This document shows, in pieces, positions 60,497-64,000 of a stretch of 64,000 nt of DNA. The translations under genes and the position numbers were made by a program. This stretch comes from Enterovibrio baiacu. Lineage in GTDB: Bacteria > Pseudomonadota > Gammaproteobacteria > Enterobacterales > Vibrionaceae. Under the pieces are notes generated by a model that saw only the letters and a list, made by a program, of their open reading frames with translations, ran no database searches and was not told where the DNA came from. How positions within the stretch are numbered: the stretch's first letter is position 1; every line of letters starts with the position of its first letter. The stretch is taken from contig NZ_SCHN01000008.1 of the NCBI RefSeq assembly GCF_004120195.1, positions 285,973 through 349,972 on the forward strand, read 5' to 3'.

Positions 60497-60505
60497 ATTG
60501 TCCTT

Positions 60506-62679
<2,174 letters not shown>

Positions 62680-62761
62680 TTAGTCTCAGTATTTAAAGTA
62701 ATTTTAACTGATAGCGTCGGATTTCGTTGGAGAAAAATGCATACACCGTGATTGTCAGGGT

Positions 62762-62792
62762 AAAAAAAGGGCAACCCGCATTGGATTGCCCT
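62762..62792 (-). terminator. Terminator after hisIE
   Basis: AGGGCAA (62768-62774) pairs with TTGCCCT (62786-62792). On the minus strand the stem is followed by seven T residues, ending the his operon before the pse operon. Confidence 0.9.
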
Positions 62793-62813
62793 GATATTCG
62801 ATGCATTTGGTGC

Positions 62814-63446
62814 TTATTTGTGGCGCTCTTTTAGCTTATTCGCCACGTCTTCTAGCGAGAAACCTTGGTCTTGTAGAAGCACCATCAAGTGGTACATCAG
62901 GTCTGCGGATTCATTGATCAATTCCTCCTTATCGCCCGACGTCGCTGCAAGCGCGACTTCAACGCCTTCTTCGCCCACTTTCTGCGAAATACGCTTGGTA
63001 CCCTTAGCGTATAGCGACGCAGTGTAAGATGAAGAAGGATCGGATCCTCTACGGGATGCCAGCACCTGCTCCAATTGATGAAGGAACACCAATGAAGGTT
63101 TGTGTGCGTCGTCTTCTCCCCAGCAGGTCTCGGTGCCAAGGTGGCAGGTTGGGCCAATTGGGTCGGCTTGCACGAGCAGGGTATCTTTGTCGCAATCGAC
63201 GGTGATGTGCTTGAGGCGCAATACGTTTCCAGAGGTTTCGCCTTTGGTCCAAAGACGTTCCTTGGTGCGTGAGAAAAAGGTCACTTGCTCGGTATCAAGC
63301 GTTTTTGCCAGCGCGTCCTGATTCATGTAACCCATCATCAGAACCTGTCCGCTGTTTGCGTTTTGGACGATGGCAGGCACGAGTCCGTCAACCTTGTCCC
63401 AGTCAATGCTGTCAGCGAGCACTGCATTTCCTTGTGTCTGGCTCAT
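62814..63446 (-). CDS. hisI: Bifunctional phosphoribosyl-AMP cyclohydrolase / phosphoribosyl-ATP pyrophosphatase
   Basis: 210 aa HisIE fusion catalysing steps 2 and 3 of histidine synthesis. The N-terminal HisI domain (about 1-118) has [14 protein letters not shown], the metal motif [19 protein letters not shown] and ETCWGEDD. The C-terminal HisE domain (about 120-205) has [31 protein letters not shown] in part, with [30 protein letters not shown]. It overlaps hisF by 4 bp and is the last gene of the his operon. Confidence 0.97.
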   Translation of the reverse strand: MSQTQGNAVLADSIDWDKVDGLVPAIVQNANSGQVLMMGYMNQDALAKTLDTEQVTFFSRTKERLWTKGETSGNVLRLKHITVDCDKDTLLVQADPIGPTCHLGTETCWGEDDAHKPSLVFLHQLEQVLASRRGSDPSSSYTASLYAKGTKRISQKVGEEGVEVALAATSGDKEELINESADLMYHLMVLLQDQGFSLEDVANKLKERHK

Positions 63447-64000
63447 AAGCGGATCTCCACGTCTTGTTGTTTTAAGTATTGTTTCAGTTCACCAATGTTG
63501 ATGATCTGCTTGTGGAATACGGACGCTGCCAGTGCACCGTCAACATTCGCTTTCTTGTACGCATCGGCAAAGTGAACCATTTCACCTGCGCCGCCTGAAG
63601 CAATCAGCGGCACGTGGCACACTTCGCGAACCATGTTCAGCTGTTCAAGGTCGTAACCGTTGCGAACGCCATCTTGGTTCATCATGTTCAGTACGATTTC
63701 GCCAGCACCACGCTTTTGTACTTCCTGCACCCAATCACGGGTTTCCCATTGCGTTGCTTTGGTGCGCGCTTCGTCGCCAGTAAATTGATAAACCTGATAT
63801 TTCCCCGTGTCTTTGTCGTAATAAGAGTCGACACCGACAACGATACATTGCACACCGAATTTCTCAGCAAGCTCAGTAATGAGTTCAGGGTTGGCCAGAG
63901 CAGGAGAGTTGATGGAGATTTTATCTGCACCAAATTCCAGAATGCGCTTGGCGTCTTCTGCGGTTTTAATGCCGCCAGCGACACAGAAAGGAATGTCGAT
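63443..64000 (-). CDS. hisF: Imidazole glycerol phosphate synthase subunit HisF (5' truncated by window)
   Basis: The cyclase half of IGP synthase, converting PRFAR with HisH-derived ammonia to imidazole glycerol phosphate. Only the C-terminal part is inside the window; the frame is open to the right edge. Seen features: [17 protein letters not shown] and [16 protein letters not shown] (TIM-barrel motifs), [34 protein letters not shown], and the end [22 protein letters not shown] in part. The stop TGA overlaps the hisIE start (ATGA). Confidence 0.96.
   Translation of the reverse strand: MDIPFCVAGGIKTAEDAKRILEFGADKISINSPALANPELITELAEKFGVQCIVVGVDSYYDKDTGKYQVYQFTGDEARTKATQWETRDWVQEVQKRGAGEIVLNMMNQDGVRNGYDLEQLNMVREVCHVPLIASGGAGEMVHFADAYKKANVDGALAASVFHKQIINIGELKQYLKQQDVEIRL

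Overview
The window is a gamma-proteobacterial chromosome segment, almost certainly from the Vibrionaceae. The evidence is the order sucABCD - znuBCA - tfoS-like regulator - feoABC, which matches the Vibrio cholerae order around VC2076-VC2087 as I recall it, plus Vibrio-type MinCDE, H-NS and formate dehydrogenase loci. A Grimontia/Enterovibrio-like genus is possible, but the sequence alone does not settle it. Coding density is high. I see no rRNA, tRNA, insertion sequence, prophage or CRISPR array. Both window ends cut a gene: sucA on the left and hisF on the right.

Layout. 1-5.1 kb: the TCA operon sucA(partial)-sucB-sucC-sucD. 5.2-7.7 kb: the divergent zinc uptake genes znuCB and znuA, sharing a perfect Zur-box palindrome. 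8-11.3 kb: a membrane-anchored AraC-type regulator of TfoS architecture (chitin sensing and competence), followed by three hairpins and a 474-bp gap in the position where V. cholerae carries the TfoR sRNA. 11.3-14 kb: the ferrous iron operon feoABC with a Fur-box-like site. 14-31 kb: housekeeping genes (HIT, DUF924, diguanylate cyclase, argS, YecM, purU, yoaA, tsaB, fadD, rnd, minCDE), with an unrecognised lipoprotein and an unrecognised beta-barrel in between. 31.7-36.5 kb: ycgL, a lytic transglycosylase, hns, an NhaC-type antiporter with a hairpin-rich leader, and tdk.

36.7-56.1 kb is the most interesting block: a formate dehydrogenase and molybdenum/tungsten cofactor island. It holds a tungstate ABC transporter (tupABC) with mobA and a MobB-MoeA fusion, a sigma-54 response regulator and its membrane histidine kinase, an HTH plus periplasmic-binding-like regulator with fdhD, and a long operon (DUF3305, DUF3306, polyferredoxin, TorD-like chaperone, small Tat protein, FdhA, FdhB, FdhC, small membrane protein). 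Three separate transcription units carry -24/-12 (sigma-54) elements, one of them tandemly duplicated with a 22-bp period. Near-identical 13-mers related to GTCAAAATGTCCC lie upstream of two of them. Together these suggest that the local response regulator switches on metal uptake, cofactor synthesis and the enzyme as one regulon. That is inference, not demonstrated.

56.3-57 kb: a nucleosidase of the MtnN family with an apparent export signal. 57.1-62.7 kb: a complete pseudaminic acid operon pseBCFGHI on the minus strand, probably for glycosylating flagellin or another surface glycan. 62.8-64 kb: the end of the histidine operon (hisF partial, hisIE). Many convergent gene pairs are separated by shared bidirectional terminators.
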